Below, in pieces: positions 1 to 7,551 of a stretch of DNA of 64,000 bases. A program made the position numbers and the translations under genes. Numbering within the stretch: position 1 is the first letter of the stretch; each line of letters starts with the position of its first letter. This DNA comes from Echinicola vietnamensis DSM 17526 (GTDB lineage: Bacteria; Bacteroidota; Bacteroidia; Cytophagales; Cyclobacteriaceae), in contig NC_019904.1 in NCBI RefSeq assembly GCF_000325705.1, positions 2,110,001 through 2,174,000 on the forward strand, read 5' to 3'. Under the pieces are notes generated by a model. It did no database searches. It was not told the DNA's origin and saw only the letters and a program-made list of their open reading frames with translations.

Positions 1-75
1 GACGTTGATAGGCTGCAGGTGTAAAGCCGGAGACGGCATAGCTGAGCAGTACTAATAGCCCGAAAGCTTGCCTGT
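1..75 (+). rRNA. 23S ribosomal RNA, 3' end (partial)
   Basis: The first ~75 bases match the conserved 3' end of bacterial 23S rRNA: a GACGTTGATAGGC block, the 'gtactaata' block, then the closing-helix strand near 'agcttgcct'. The rest of the gene lies left of the window. The 5S gene follows after about 95 bases, the normal rRNA operon order. The exact 3' end is estimated from the E. coli pattern. Confidence 0.9.
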
Positions 76-168
76 GGACACGTTGTATTATCTTTGGTCA
101 TGTCGAAAGCCAAAAAAGGAAATGAAGATATTGTTCCGTCGCCTGAGAAATTGCGATGGGACGAAGAG

Positions 169-280
169 CTTAGGGTGGTACGGCACGGGGGATCCACCTC
201 TTCCCATCCCGAACAGAGAAGTTAAGCCCTGTCGCGCCGATGGTACTGGGGTTACACCCGGGAGAGTAGGTCGCCGCCCG
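169..280 (+). rRNA. 5S ribosomal RNA
   Basis: A Bacteroidetes-type 5S rRNA. The conserved internal segments 'ccgaacagagaagttaagcc' and 'gccgatggtactg' are present, and the 5' 'tagggtgg' strand can pair with the 3' 'gtcgccgccc' region. Length is about 112 nt, usual for the phylum. It lies directly downstream of the 23S end and is followed by a strong terminator, so it closes the rRNA operon. Termini are accurate to a few bases. Confidence 0.93.
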
Positions 281-290
281 CTTTTATACA

Positions 291-327
291 GGCCCTTCCG
301 CAGTTGCGGAAGGGCCTTTTCTTTTTT
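291..327 (+). terminator. rRNA operon terminator
   Basis: A perfect GC-rich hairpin: the arm GGCCCTTCCGC is matched by GCGGAAGGGCC around a four-base loop. It is followed by TTTTCTTTTTT at 317-327. It sits 11 bases after the 5S gene and is a textbook intrinsic terminator. Confidence 0.93.
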
Positions 328-332
328 GTGCA

Positions 333-611
333 GGTCCCAAAGTGTTGGGGATCTGCCTACTTATGATTGCCGGACATGTGCCCTGCCACATTGGGCTCTG
401 TTTTGCCACGGATGGACACGGATAAACACAGATAGGATGCTTAAGGCGTTGCTAATCCGTGTTCAAATCCCTTATCAGTAACTTACTTATAAAACTACGA
501 TGCCCATGCCTTTGGCTATGCAGAGGACTTCTCGGCAACGCTTGGATTCATCCAGTTCATAGATGAAATAGCATCCTTTAAATAAAGTAGCCCTCAGAAA
601 TATTGCTTGAT
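333..611 (+). repeat. Interspersed repeat, module B, degenerate copy
   Basis: This stretch matches the reverse complement of 28748-29038. Shared blocks include 'gataaacacagataggatgc', 'gatgcccatgcctttggcta' and 'attcatccagttcatag'. The right end 'cctcagaaatattgcttgat' fits the family right end (CCCCAGAAATATGGCTTGATCC) with changes; the left end near 333 is eroded. No coding sequence is supported here. The 137-codon open frame at 68-481 runs through 5S rRNA and this repeat and is rejected. Confidence 0.75.
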
Positions 612-619
612 TTGTTTCT

Positions 620-1026
620 GCCCCTAAGTCCCCTTAAAGGAGACTTTATGGTTGCCCCATCATCGGGCAAGATCAGATGCCCAGCCCCAAAGGGGCGGCA
701 CATCCATAGCCATGGGTGAAGCCCATGGTATATTTGCCCATCCAACGTTTTCGGTTTTAGCCGCATTTACCTCCCTATTCCCCACAAATTCCCGCTAAAA
801 CCCATTCGTGCGGATAGAGCAAAACCATCGCTTTGACGGGGCGGCCTCATCTTTCAAAAGAACATGTCAACATTCATCCCCTGGAAAAGCCATAATGTCC
901 AAACCACCAAATGCATGCTGCGACCTGCATGGAAAGGGATGTATAATTGCCTTGTGCCTTAGCGTCTTAGTAGCCTACCATTATTCCATAGATAAATTTA
1001 TTGCCAGTAGGCTTATTGTTTGATCC
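620..1026 (+). repeat. Interspersed repeat, modules A and D
   Basis: Module A spans about 678-902 and contains 'agccccaaaggggc', the dyad 'ccatgggtgaagcccatgg', 'catccaacgttttcggtttt' and 'cgctaaaacccattcgtgcg'. It matches 58061-58276 and 58921-59141 directly, and 28371-28575 and 38269-38472 in reverse. From ~903 to 1026 a diverged module D ('gcatggaaagggatgtataattg') leads to a terminal 'tttgatcc'. Open frames at 578-766 and 808-1023 are repeat translations, not genes. Confidence 0.75.
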
Positions 1027-1106
1027 ATTATTTTTGACATTTCTACCATAAATGCATTGGGCTTTGTATATTGTATTATATTGATTTTTACCAAATTGAC
1101 TTGATT

Positions 1107-1424
1107 ATGGGCACTAACAACACATCTTTTGATGAAGTCGAAAAATTACTTCAGGAAATTGGGCATAAAATTGAGGAGCTTATAGCTAAAGGTGCTGAAA
1201 TGAGTGGTGAGGCGAAAGTGGAAGTAGAGAAAAAAGTAGAGACCCTTAAAAAGGATAAGTTCTCCATAGAAAAGGAATTTTATAAGAGGAAACAAGCCTT
1301 TGAGGAAAAATACCATTCCAAAAGGGCAACGGTAAGCCCTTTGCTCGAACAGTCCAAGACACATTTTCATGCAGGGCTTAAGGCATTATCGGATGCTGTG
1401 AAAAACCTAATCAATAATAAATAG
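1107..1424 (+). CDS. Small helical coiled-coil protein, unknown function
   Basis: A 105-residue protein if translated from the ATG at 1107 (MGTNNTSF...); an upstream ATG at 1071 would add 12 poorly compatible residues. It is almost entirely charged helix rich in Lys and Glu, with heptad-like spacing (EKLLQEIGHKIEELIAKG, then VEVEKKVETLKKDKFSIEKE), and has no Cys, signal peptide or membrane segment. The C-terminal third, around QSKTHFHAGLKALSDAVKNL, could form an amphipathic helix. It stands alone between repeats and a 550-base gap. It resembles small stress-associated or apolipoprotein-like helical proteins in composition only. Coding potential looks real (lysine-rich, sensible codon use), but no function can be assigned. 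Confidence 0.6.
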   Translation: MGTNNTSFDEVEKLLQEIGHKIEELIAKGAEMSGEAKVEVEKKVETLKKDKFSIEKEFYKRKQAFEEKYHSKRATVSPLLEQSKTHFHAGLKALSDAVKNLINNK

Positions 1425-1968
1425 GTTCTGTAGGCTGATGTTTTAGTAGCATTGACCACTCTGTTTCCCATAGAACCCCTTTTATAGCCAATAGTGGAAG
1501 CCCAGCATTATAAGGTTATGGCAATCCTTTCAAAAATGCGAAGTCAAAATTCATATTCTCCATGAATATGCTTTGATCTATATTTATGCCATATATCATG
1601 GGGGAATTAGAAAAAAGTTGAGGGTAGCGATTTAGATGATTATTTATATTCCTTACTAACCTTGATTATTATTCTGCCACAGATTATTTTTTTTAAGCGT
1701 TGCTTAAAATGACCTTAATCATTACCATGGGCTTGCCTTGGCAATGAATAGGGGGTAGCAAAGGCTTCTATGTGCTGTCTGTTGGATTCTTTAGGGTATC
1801 CATCTTGTTTGCGAGAAACTGGCCGCAGATGTTCTAGGAGATCATCCTGTATGCACTCATCCAGTCCATCGTTTAAATGCCATTTTTCAGGGAAGCTGTT
1901 CCCCGTAATATCACTTGATCGTATAGCATTTACTAAATGACAATTGGTTTTATGGGGTAAATTTTCCT
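1425..1968. other. Intergenic region without a supported gene
   Basis: About 545 bases with no convincing gene. The minus-strand frame at 1715-1981 (88 codons) has no family I recognise. Part of it, 'gcactcatccagtccat' near 1853-1872, resembles the interior of the module B repeat ('catgcatccagtccatag' near 56440), so this may be a decayed repeat. The right end carries the uup promoter candidate. Confidence 0.5.
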
Positions 1969-1976
1969 TATTTTTG
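1944..1976 (+). promoter_or_regulatory. Candidate Bacteroidetes promoter for uup
   Basis: A TAnnTTTG-type -7 box (TATTTTTG, 1969-1976) has an imperfect TTGG 21 bases upstream (1944-1947). The box ends only three bases before the ATG at 1980, which predicts a nearly leaderless transcript. The -33 box is weak. Confidence 0.4.
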
Positions 1977-1979
1977 GAC

Positions 1980-3884
1980 ATGAATTACCTTTCTGTAGAA
2001 AAACTCTCGAAGAGTTTCGGAGACAAACCATTATTTCACCAGATTTCTTTTGGAATAGATCAAGGACAAAAAATAGCCTTGGTGGGTATAAATGGTGCTG
2101 GCAAGTCCACCTTGATGAAAATAATTATGGGGATGGAAATTCCCGATGAGGGGGAGGTGGCCATAAATCAAGGCATCAAGACCGCTTATGTTCATCAGAA
2201 TCCGGTGTTTGAGGCTAACCTAACTATCTATCAGACCTTATTTTCTGATTCCTCCAGTGAGCCCCTAAAGGCCATCGAAGCCTATCAAAAGGCCATGTTA
2301 GCGGCAGAGTCGGGGAAGGACAATGCTGATGAGCTGAATGGTATAATGGAGAAAATGGATCGGCTTCAAGCATGGGACTTCGAATATCAAATTAAAGAAG
2401 TCTTGGGAAAGCTAGGCCTTCATGATACCGACCTTCCTGTAGGGAATCTCTCTGGTGGACAACGAAAGCGTGTTGCTCTTGCGAAAGCCATCCTAGAAAA
2501 ACCAGATTTACTTTTATTGGATGAGCCTACAAACCATTTGGATCTAAAAACGATTGAATGGCTTGAAGATTACCTTTCTAAAGCTAATTTGTCCCTCTTT
2601 ATGGTGACGCACGATCGTTATTTTCTGGAAAAAGTAACCAACGAAATCCTGGAATTGGATGCTGGTAAAATCTACAGATATACGGGGAATTATAGCTATT
2701 TCTTGGACAAGAAAGCTGAAAGAAGGGAAGTTGAAGCCAGTGAACAAGAAAAGGCCAAAAGCCTATACAAAAAAGAACTTGAATGGATTCGTCGTCAGCC
2801 TAAAGCAAGAGGTACGAAAGCGAAATACCGGGTAGATGCTTTTGAGGCTACCAAGGAAAAGGCTTTTCAGCGGAAAGAAGAACGAGAGGTGGCGCTTCAG
2901 GTATCGGCAAAAAGGCTAGGCGGGAAGATCATAGAACTCGAAAAGCTGTTTAAGCGCTATGGCGATAAAAGAATAGTGAGCGATTTTTCTTATACCTTTA
3001 AAAAAGGTGATAAGATAGGAATTGTGGGGCCTAATGGAGCGGGTAAAACTACTTTCCTGAACATGCTTACAGGAACTTTGAAGCCAGATAGTGGGGACAT
3101 TACCATTGGGCAAACTACTGCCTTTGGGTATTATAGGCAGGAAGAGCATTCCTTTGATGAAAGCAAACGGTTGATAGATTTGGTCAAGGAAGTGGCGGAA
3201 GTGGTCACTTTGTCCAATGGTAGCACAATTACCGCTTCCCAATTTCTGAATCAATTTGGTTTCCCCCCAAAACAGCAGCATACTCCAATTTCCAAACTCT
3301 CTGGAGGTGAAAAGAGAAGATTACAGCTTTTAATGGTCTTAATTAAGACCCCGAATTTTTTAATTCTGGATGAGCCCACCAATGATTTGGATATCGTTAC
3401 CTTAAACACCTTGGAAGATTTTTTAGAATACTTTCCAGGTTGCATGATTATTGTTTCACATGACCGGTATTTTATGGATCGCTTAGTGGATCATATCTTC
3501 GTGTTTCAAGGTGGCGGTCAGATTAAGGATTTCCCTGGTAATTATTCTGACCTACGGGAGTGGGAGAAGGAGGAGGAAGCTAAAGCCGCGGCCGATAAAT
3601 CCGTGACCAAAACCCAACCATCTGTCCATGAAGGGGCCTCTGAGAAAGCTAAAAAAAGTAGTAAAGCCTCCTTTAAACAAAAGCAGGAATTCAAGGCTGT
3701 ACAGGAAAAGATCAATCAGCTGGAGCTCGAGAAGGGCAGCCTTATTGAAAAGATAAATGAAGGTACAGAGGACCATGAATTGCTATTGGAATGGTCTACC
3801 GCTATACAGGGAATTGATGAGCAACTGGAAGAACTAGAATTCAGATGGCTCGAGCTGAGCGAGCTGGATGATATTATGGATTAG
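1980..3884 (+). CDS. uup: ABC-F family ATPase, Uup-like
   Basis: A soluble tandem ATPase (634 aa from the ATG at 1980; the frame could open at 1944 but the extra residues are not family-like). Two nucleotide-binding domains are visible. The first has Walker A GINGAGKST at ~36-44, signature LSGGQRKR at ~156 and Walker B LLLLDEPTNHLD at ~178. The second has GPNGAGKTT at ~350, LSGGEKRR at ~439 and LILDEPTNDLD at ~461. No membrane segments are present. An acidic/basic linker near 540 leads to a C-terminal coiled coil (KAVQEKINQLELEK...), the mark of the Uup subgroup, which binds DNA or ribosomes. ABC-F proteins act on the translating ribosome; Uup also affects transposon excision and Holliday-junction processing in E. 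coli. The next gene starts one base after the stop, so the two are probably co-transcribed. Confidence 0.93.
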   Translation: MNYLSVEKLSKSFGDKPLFHQISFGIDQGQKIALVGINGAGKSTLMKIIMGMEIPDEGEVAINQGIKTAYVHQNPVFEANLTIYQTLFSDSSSEPLKAIEAYQKAMLAAESGKDNADELNGIMEKMDRLQAWDFEYQIKEVLGKLGLHDTDLPVGNLSGGQRKRVALAKAILEKPDLLLLDEPTNHLDLKTIEWLEDYLSKANLSLFMVTHDRYFLEKVTNEILELDAGKIYRYTGNYSYFLDKKAERREVEASEQEKAKSLYKKELEWIRRQPKARGTKAKYRVDAFEATKEKAFQRKEEREVALQVSAKRLGGKIIELEKLFKRYGDKRIVSDFSYTFKKGDKIGIVGPNGAGKTTFLNMLTGTLKPDSGDITIGQTTAFGYYRQEEHSFDESKRLIDLVKEVAEVVTLSNGSTITASQFLNQFGFPPKQQHTPISKLSGGEKRRLQLLMVLIKTPNFLILDEPTNDLDIVTLNTLEDFLEYFPGCMIIVSHDRYFMDRLVDHIFVFQGGGQIKDFPGNYSDLREWEKEEEAKAAADKSVTKTQPSVHEGASEKAKKSSKASFKQKQEFKAVQEKINQLELEKGSLIEKINEGTEDHELLLEWSTAIQGIDEQLEELEFRWLELSELDDIMD

Positions 3885-3885
3885 C

Positions 3886-4911
3886 ATGAAAGAAATAGAT
3901 TATGTAATCATTGGAGCTGGCCAATGTGGCTTGTCGGCTGGAATGTATTTGCAAAAGGCCAAGGAGGATTTTATCATTTTGGACCAGCACTTGGAGGTGG
4001 GAGATTCTTGGCGGAATCGATTTGAATCGCTTAAGCTTTTCTCCCCAGCAGCTTACTGTCAGTTACCTGATTTAAAAATGGCTTTACCCTCCAGTGTACG
4101 GCCTACAAAAAATCAGCTGGCAGATTATTTTTCGCGCTATGCCAGTCACTTTGATTTGCCCGTCCATACAAAAAACAGGGTTACAGAAATTTCTAAATTG
4201 GGGGAAGCATTCCTTGTCAAAACTACCTTTGAAGAAATCAAGGCCAAGAAAGTAATTGTAGCAAATGGGCTATGCCAAAAGCCGTTTATCCCTGAATGGG
4301 CTGATAATTTAAGCATTCCATACATCCACAGTGGGCAATACCGTACGCCCATTTCCGTAAAAGGAAAGAAAGTGCTGATTGTAGGAGGCGGGAATTCTGC
4401 TGCACAGATTATAGCAGATCTTACCAACTATTTTGAGATCCACTGGTCCACTATAAAGAAGCCGAAATTACGTTCCTTGTCGGTTTTCGGGAAGAACATT
4501 CTTTGGTGGGGAGAAAAGTTCAATAAGCTTAAGAAGCCTGCCAAAGAAAAGCGTATCGGAAAAGCAGAGCCTATTTACCTGTTTGACGACTTGAAAAAGA
4601 AAATCAAGAAGGCCAAGAGACAACCTGAAGTGATAGGAGCGGGAAGTAACCAAGTTACATTTTCGAATCAAAAAACCGAGCAATATGAGTTTGTTCTTTT
4701 TGCTACGGGATTTACTTCGGATTATAGTTTTATAAATATTGAGGGGTTTGAAAATGACATGGAAATGCTACGGAAACAGCAGGGTGTTTCAAGCGTTTCC
4801 GGGTTGTACTTTTTAGGGATTCCTTTTCAGCGTAGCCGCAGCTCACACCTCATCTATGGTGGTCAGCGAGATGCTGCGTTTATAGTGGAAATTGCTCGAA
4901 ACGCTGATTAA
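3886..4911 (+). CDS. Flavin-containing monooxygenase-like NAD(P)/FAD oxidoreductase
   Basis: A 341-residue flavoprotein of the CzcO/flavin monooxygenase superfamily. The N-terminal FAD-binding Rossmann motif GAGQCGLSAG is at residues 10-19, a second nucleotide-binding glycine motif GGGNSAAQI is near 166, and the conserved FATGFTSDY is near 271. The ATG at 3886 is chosen because MKEIDYVIIGAG places the dinucleotide fold at the normal distance from the N terminus. It starts one base after the uup stop, so translation is probably coupled. The family oxidises soft nucleophiles or ketones, or reduces small molecules; the substrate is not apparent. No signal peptide or membrane helix, so cytoplasmic. 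Confidence 0.85.
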   Translation: MKEIDYVIIGAGQCGLSAGMYLQKAKEDFIILDQHLEVGDSWRNRFESLKLFSPAAYCQLPDLKMALPSSVRPTKNQLADYFSRYASHFDLPVHTKNRVTEISKLGEAFLVKTTFEEIKAKKVIVANGLCQKPFIPEWADNLSIPYIHSGQYRTPISVKGKKVLIVGGGNSAAQIIADLTNYFEIHWSTIKKPKLRSLSVFGKNILWWGEKFNKLKKPAKEKRIGKAEPIYLFDDLKKKIKKAKRQPEVIGAGSNQVTFSNQKTEQYEFVLFATGFTSDYSFINIEGFENDMEMLRKQQGVSSVSGLYFLGIPFQRSRSSHLIYGGQRDAAFIVEIARNAD

Positions 4912-4959
4912 CCGTTCCTTTTTGTGGTGCTTTAAGCATTCGGCATGTTTATAAAGGCT

Positions 4960-5823
4960 CTAAATATGTTCCAGGGTATGATGGATCAAATGGTCTACGA
5001 CCTCACTTGGGTTTCCCACAAATGTATGGGTTATTCTGTTGGCCACAATGGCGTTTAGGCTGAGGACTTCATGCCCCAGCATTTTGCCCATGGCATAATA
5101 ACCAGCCGTTTCCATTTCAAAATTGGTCAATTGGAATCCGTCCACTTCCATTGCCGATAATCGTTCGATAATGTCAGGAATAGCCGGTTTGAGCCGGACT
5201 TCCCTGCCCTGTGGTCCGAAAAAGCCAGGACAAGTAGCAGTGTTACCCAAGATCATGTCTTTGGTGTTCATCTGTCCAAGAAGCTTTTTGGAACCTTCAA
5301 AACAATAAGGGAGGAAGTCTACACCAAGTGATTGCTGAACGGCTTCTCTAATCGCTTGCTCCTTGTCGGAGTAATCAGCCGCATAGTATTGCATCAAGGT
5401 GTCCAAGCCTACTGCATATTCCGAAGCAACCAAAGCTCCTGCAGGGATTTCTTCACGCATGCTTCCAGATGTGCCGACACGTACGATATTGAGTGCGGTA
5501 TGCTTGGGCTTTACCTGTCGTGTCTGAAGGTCGATATTGACCAGCGCATCCAGTTCAGTCATGAAAATTTCGATATTATCTGTTCCCATTCCTGTGCTCA
5601 TCACGGAAAGTCGCTTTCCTTTGTAGGTGCCCGTATGGGTGACAAATTCACGCTTGGCGACCTTTATGTCCACGTGATCAAAATATTGTGATATTTTGGG
5701 AACCCGTTCTGGATCACCTACAGTAATAACATTTGAAGCCAGAAATTCTGGCTTCAAATTTAGATGATAGATGCTTCCATCGGGATTGATGATCAGTTCA
5801 GATGCTGGAATTACCTTAGTCAT
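4960..5823 (-). CDS. Nucleoside phosphorylase (uridine phosphorylase-like)
   Basis: A 287-residue member of the PNP/UDP phosphorylase family. GDPERVPKI binds phosphate near the N terminus, VGTSGSMREEIPAG lies in the middle, and FEMETAGYYAMG carries the ribose-binding Met/Glu region near the C terminus. The family cleaves nucleosides with phosphate to base and ribose-1-phosphate, for salvage in the cytoplasm. The open frame extends much further upstream, but that part runs inside the preceding gene. The ATG at 5823, giving MTKVIPASEL, is the natural start and overlaps the end of trhO by 8 bases, which suggests translational coupling. Confidence 0.88.
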   Translation of the reverse strand: MTKVIPASELIINPDGSIYHLNLKPEFLASNVITVGDPERVPKISQYFDHVDIKVAKREFVTHTGTYKGKRLSVMSTGMGTDNIEIFMTELDALVNIDLQTRQVKPKHTALNIVRVGTSGSMREEIPAGALVASEYAVGLDTLMQYYAADYSDKEQAIREAVQQSLGVDFLPYCFEGSKKLLGQMNTKDMILGNTATCPGFFGPQGREVRLKPAIPDIIERLSAMEVDGFQLTNFEMETAGYYAMGKMLGHEVLSLNAIVANRITHTFVGNPSEVVDHLIHHTLEHI

Positions 5824-6799
5824 TGACGGTAGGTTTTGAAATTTCTTTTTCAGATTTCCTGTGTAGCCCTTTGTAGGGATTATAACCGTTGGTGTTTTTT
5901 TGATAGTAGCCTGTACCGTCGTAAGGCCGCTTTTCGGGATGTTCCTTGCATTCATCAGAACATGCACCTTCGTATTTCCAGCCACATGCTTCACAGATGG
6001 GCACATGAATGTTGCATTCAGGATTGGCACAGTTGACCATTCGGTCGGATGGTGTTCCACAGCAGTGGCATTTGGAAATCACCTTTGGGTTGACTTTGTT
6101 TACATCGACAGCTACCCTATTGTCAAATACGTAGCATTTGCCTTCAAAGTCAGCTCCGTCGGCTTCCATGCCATATTTAATGATCCCTCCATGGAGCTGA
6201 TAGACATCCTCAAAACCTTGCTCTAGCAAATAAGCTGATGCTTTCTCACATTTAATTCCACCAGTGCAATAAGTGAGCACCTTTTTGTTTTTAAGGTGTT
6301 CCAGCTCTTTTACCTTTTCAGGAAAGTCCCTGAAATTGTCAATGTCCAGCCTGAGGGCATTTTTGAAGTGGCCTAGCTCATGCTCATAATTCGATCGAAC
6401 ATCTAGGATCACTACGTCTTCTTGATCTTTTAGGGCCTTGAATTCAGCGGGTTCAAGGTGCTTTCCCGTTCGTATGTTTGGATCGAGATGCCGCAAACTG
6501 GAATGCACGATCTCTGGCTTTACCCTTACATGGATTTTTGCAAATGCATGTTTGTCAAAATGATCTACTTTGAATTCTGTTTTGGCGAAGCGAGGGTCCG
6601 ATTTTACGTATTCCATGTACTTGTCACAATCCTCTTTCAAGCCTGAAACAGTTCCATTCAAGCCTTCGGAAGAAATGATGATTCGTCCCCGGATATTGTT
6701 TTCTACACAAAACAAATGATGTTCTTCTCTGTATGCTTCAGGATCCTTGATCTCTGCATAGCAGTAATAAAGTAAAACGCTGTAATCTAAATTTTCCAT
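5816..6799 (-). CDS. trhO: tRNA uridine(34) hydroxylase, rhodanese family
   Basis: A 327-residue protein of the YceA/TrhO family, which makes 5-hydroxyuridine at tRNA position 34. It has an N-terminal acylphosphatase-like region with RGRIIISSEGLNGTVSG, a central rhodanese domain with VVILDVRSNYEHELGHF, and the catalytic loop CTGGIKCEKAS at ~176-186. The C-terminal part is Cys-rich (CHCCGTPSDRMVNCANPEC...CEACGW), as in many Bacteroidetes members, and is probably a zinc site. The start at 6799 (MENLDYSVLLYY) is preferred over the frame start at 6889, whose extra residues are unlike the family. The nucleoside phosphorylase overlaps its stop. Confidence 0.92.
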   Translation of the reverse strand: MENLDYSVLLYYCYAEIKDPEAYREEHHLFCVENNIRGRIIISSEGLNGTVSGLKEDCDKYMEYVKSDPRFAKTEFKVDHFDKHAFAKIHVRVKPEIVHSSLRHLDPNIRTGKHLEPAEFKALKDQEDVVILDVRSNYEHELGHFKNALRLDIDNFRDFPEKVKELEHLKNKKVLTYCTGGIKCEKASAYLLEQGFEDVYQLHGGIIKYGMEADGADFEGKCYVFDNRVAVDVNKVNPKVISKCHCCGTPSDRMVNCANPECNIHVPICEACGWKYEGACSDECKEHPEKRPYDGTGYYQKNTNGYNPYKGLHRKSEKEISKPTVND

Positions 6800-6860
6800 A
6801 ACTAAAGCCCTGTTTCCGACAGGGTGTTTTGGTTTTTTATTGGTTGAATATACTAAATTA

Positions 6861-7496
6861 TTACTTGATGGGCGCGGCTGGATTCCCAAAGACGGTGGTT
6901 TCTTCTTCTACGTCTCCTACTACGACCGATCCGGCTCCAATGCGGGCATTTTCTCCAATTTTTACTCCTGAGACGACCGTTACGCCAGAACCGATGAAGG
7001 CACCTTTACCGATCGTTACGCCAGAATTGATGACGGCTCCAGCCCCTACCTGCACAAAGTCTTCCAGTTTAGCACCATGGTCGATGATCGCACCGGTGTG
7101 AAATATGCCATGGCTGCCGATTTCTGCTCCAGAACCTATGGTTACCCGTGCATTGATGAAATTTCCATGGCCAATGGCTGCATCAGTGGAAATATAAGCT
7201 GTTTTATGAATTGCATTGATCGGCTGGGTTTTTCTTCTGTCGTTTAGAAGCTTTACCAAAAACTGCCGGTATTGGTTGTCGTCCACGGCTACAAAGGCTT
7301 CGGATTTTTTCCCGATAAGCTTTAAGTAGCCATCATCTTCAGGATTCCCCAAAACAGGCACCACATTGATTTCGGTACCGTGCAGACTTTCATCTTCATC
7401 CAAAAAGCCGTATACCGTAACTTCGTTGCTGTTGAATATTTCCAGAGCTGGCTGCGCGATGCCCTTTGCGCCTAATATAATGACTGGTTTTTCCAT
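6861..7496 (-). CDS. NeuD-like sugar O-acyltransferase (left-handed beta-helix)
   Basis: A 211-residue two-domain acyltransferase. The N-terminal Rossmann-like PglD/NeuD domain (VIILGAKGIAQPALEIF) binds the sugar nucleotide or acyl acceptor. From about residue 95 the protein shows hexapeptide repeats (INARVTIGSGAEIG, GAVINSGVTIGKGAFIG, SGVKIGENARIGAG) that form the left-handed beta-helix where acetyl-CoA binds, ending in the usual VFGNPAAP. Such enzymes acetylate amino-sugars in surface glycans; the substrate here is unknown. It has its own promoter candidate at 7517-7548. A hairpin at ~6806-6826 (CCCTGT/ACAGGG) lies between it and trhO and may be a weak terminator. Confidence 0.87.
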   Translation of the reverse strand: MEKPVIILGAKGIAQPALEIFNSNEVTVYGFLDEDESLHGTEINVVPVLGNPEDDGYLKLIGKKSEAFVAVDDNQYRQFLVKLLNDRRKTQPINAIHKTAYISTDAAIGHGNFINARVTIGSGAEIGSHGIFHTGAIIDHGAKLEDFVQVGAGAVINSGVTIGKGAFIGSGVTVVSGVKIGENARIGAGSVVVGDVEEETTVFGNPAAPIK

Positions 7497-7516
7497 GGTT
7501 TCAATCGTTTAGTCCG

Positions 7517-7548
7517 CAAAATTACGCCAAATTCCGGTTGGAACCAAA
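7517..7548 (-). promoter_or_regulatory. Bacteroidetes promoter for the NeuD-like gene
   Basis: On the minus strand, TTTG (7545-7548), a 20-base spacer and TAATTTTG (7517-7524) match the Bacteroidetes consensus TTTG-N19-TAnnTTTG with only one base of spacing difference. The -7 box ends 20 bases upstream of the ATG at 7496. Confidence 0.62.
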
Positions 7549-7551
7549 ATG

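Noticed and set aside
68..481. 137-codon plus-strand frame at the start of the window
   Set aside because: It crosses the 23S end, all of the 5S gene, the rRNA terminator and a repeat; it encodes no plausible domain.
578..766. 62-codon minus-strand frame (MRLKPKTLDGQ...)
   Set aside because: Lies within module A; the frame at 57926-58180 has nearly the same peptide because both are translations of the repeat.
1715..1981. 88-codon minus-strand frame upstream of uup
   Set aside because: No family features; it covers the uup promoter area and shares a block with module B. Left as intergenic.
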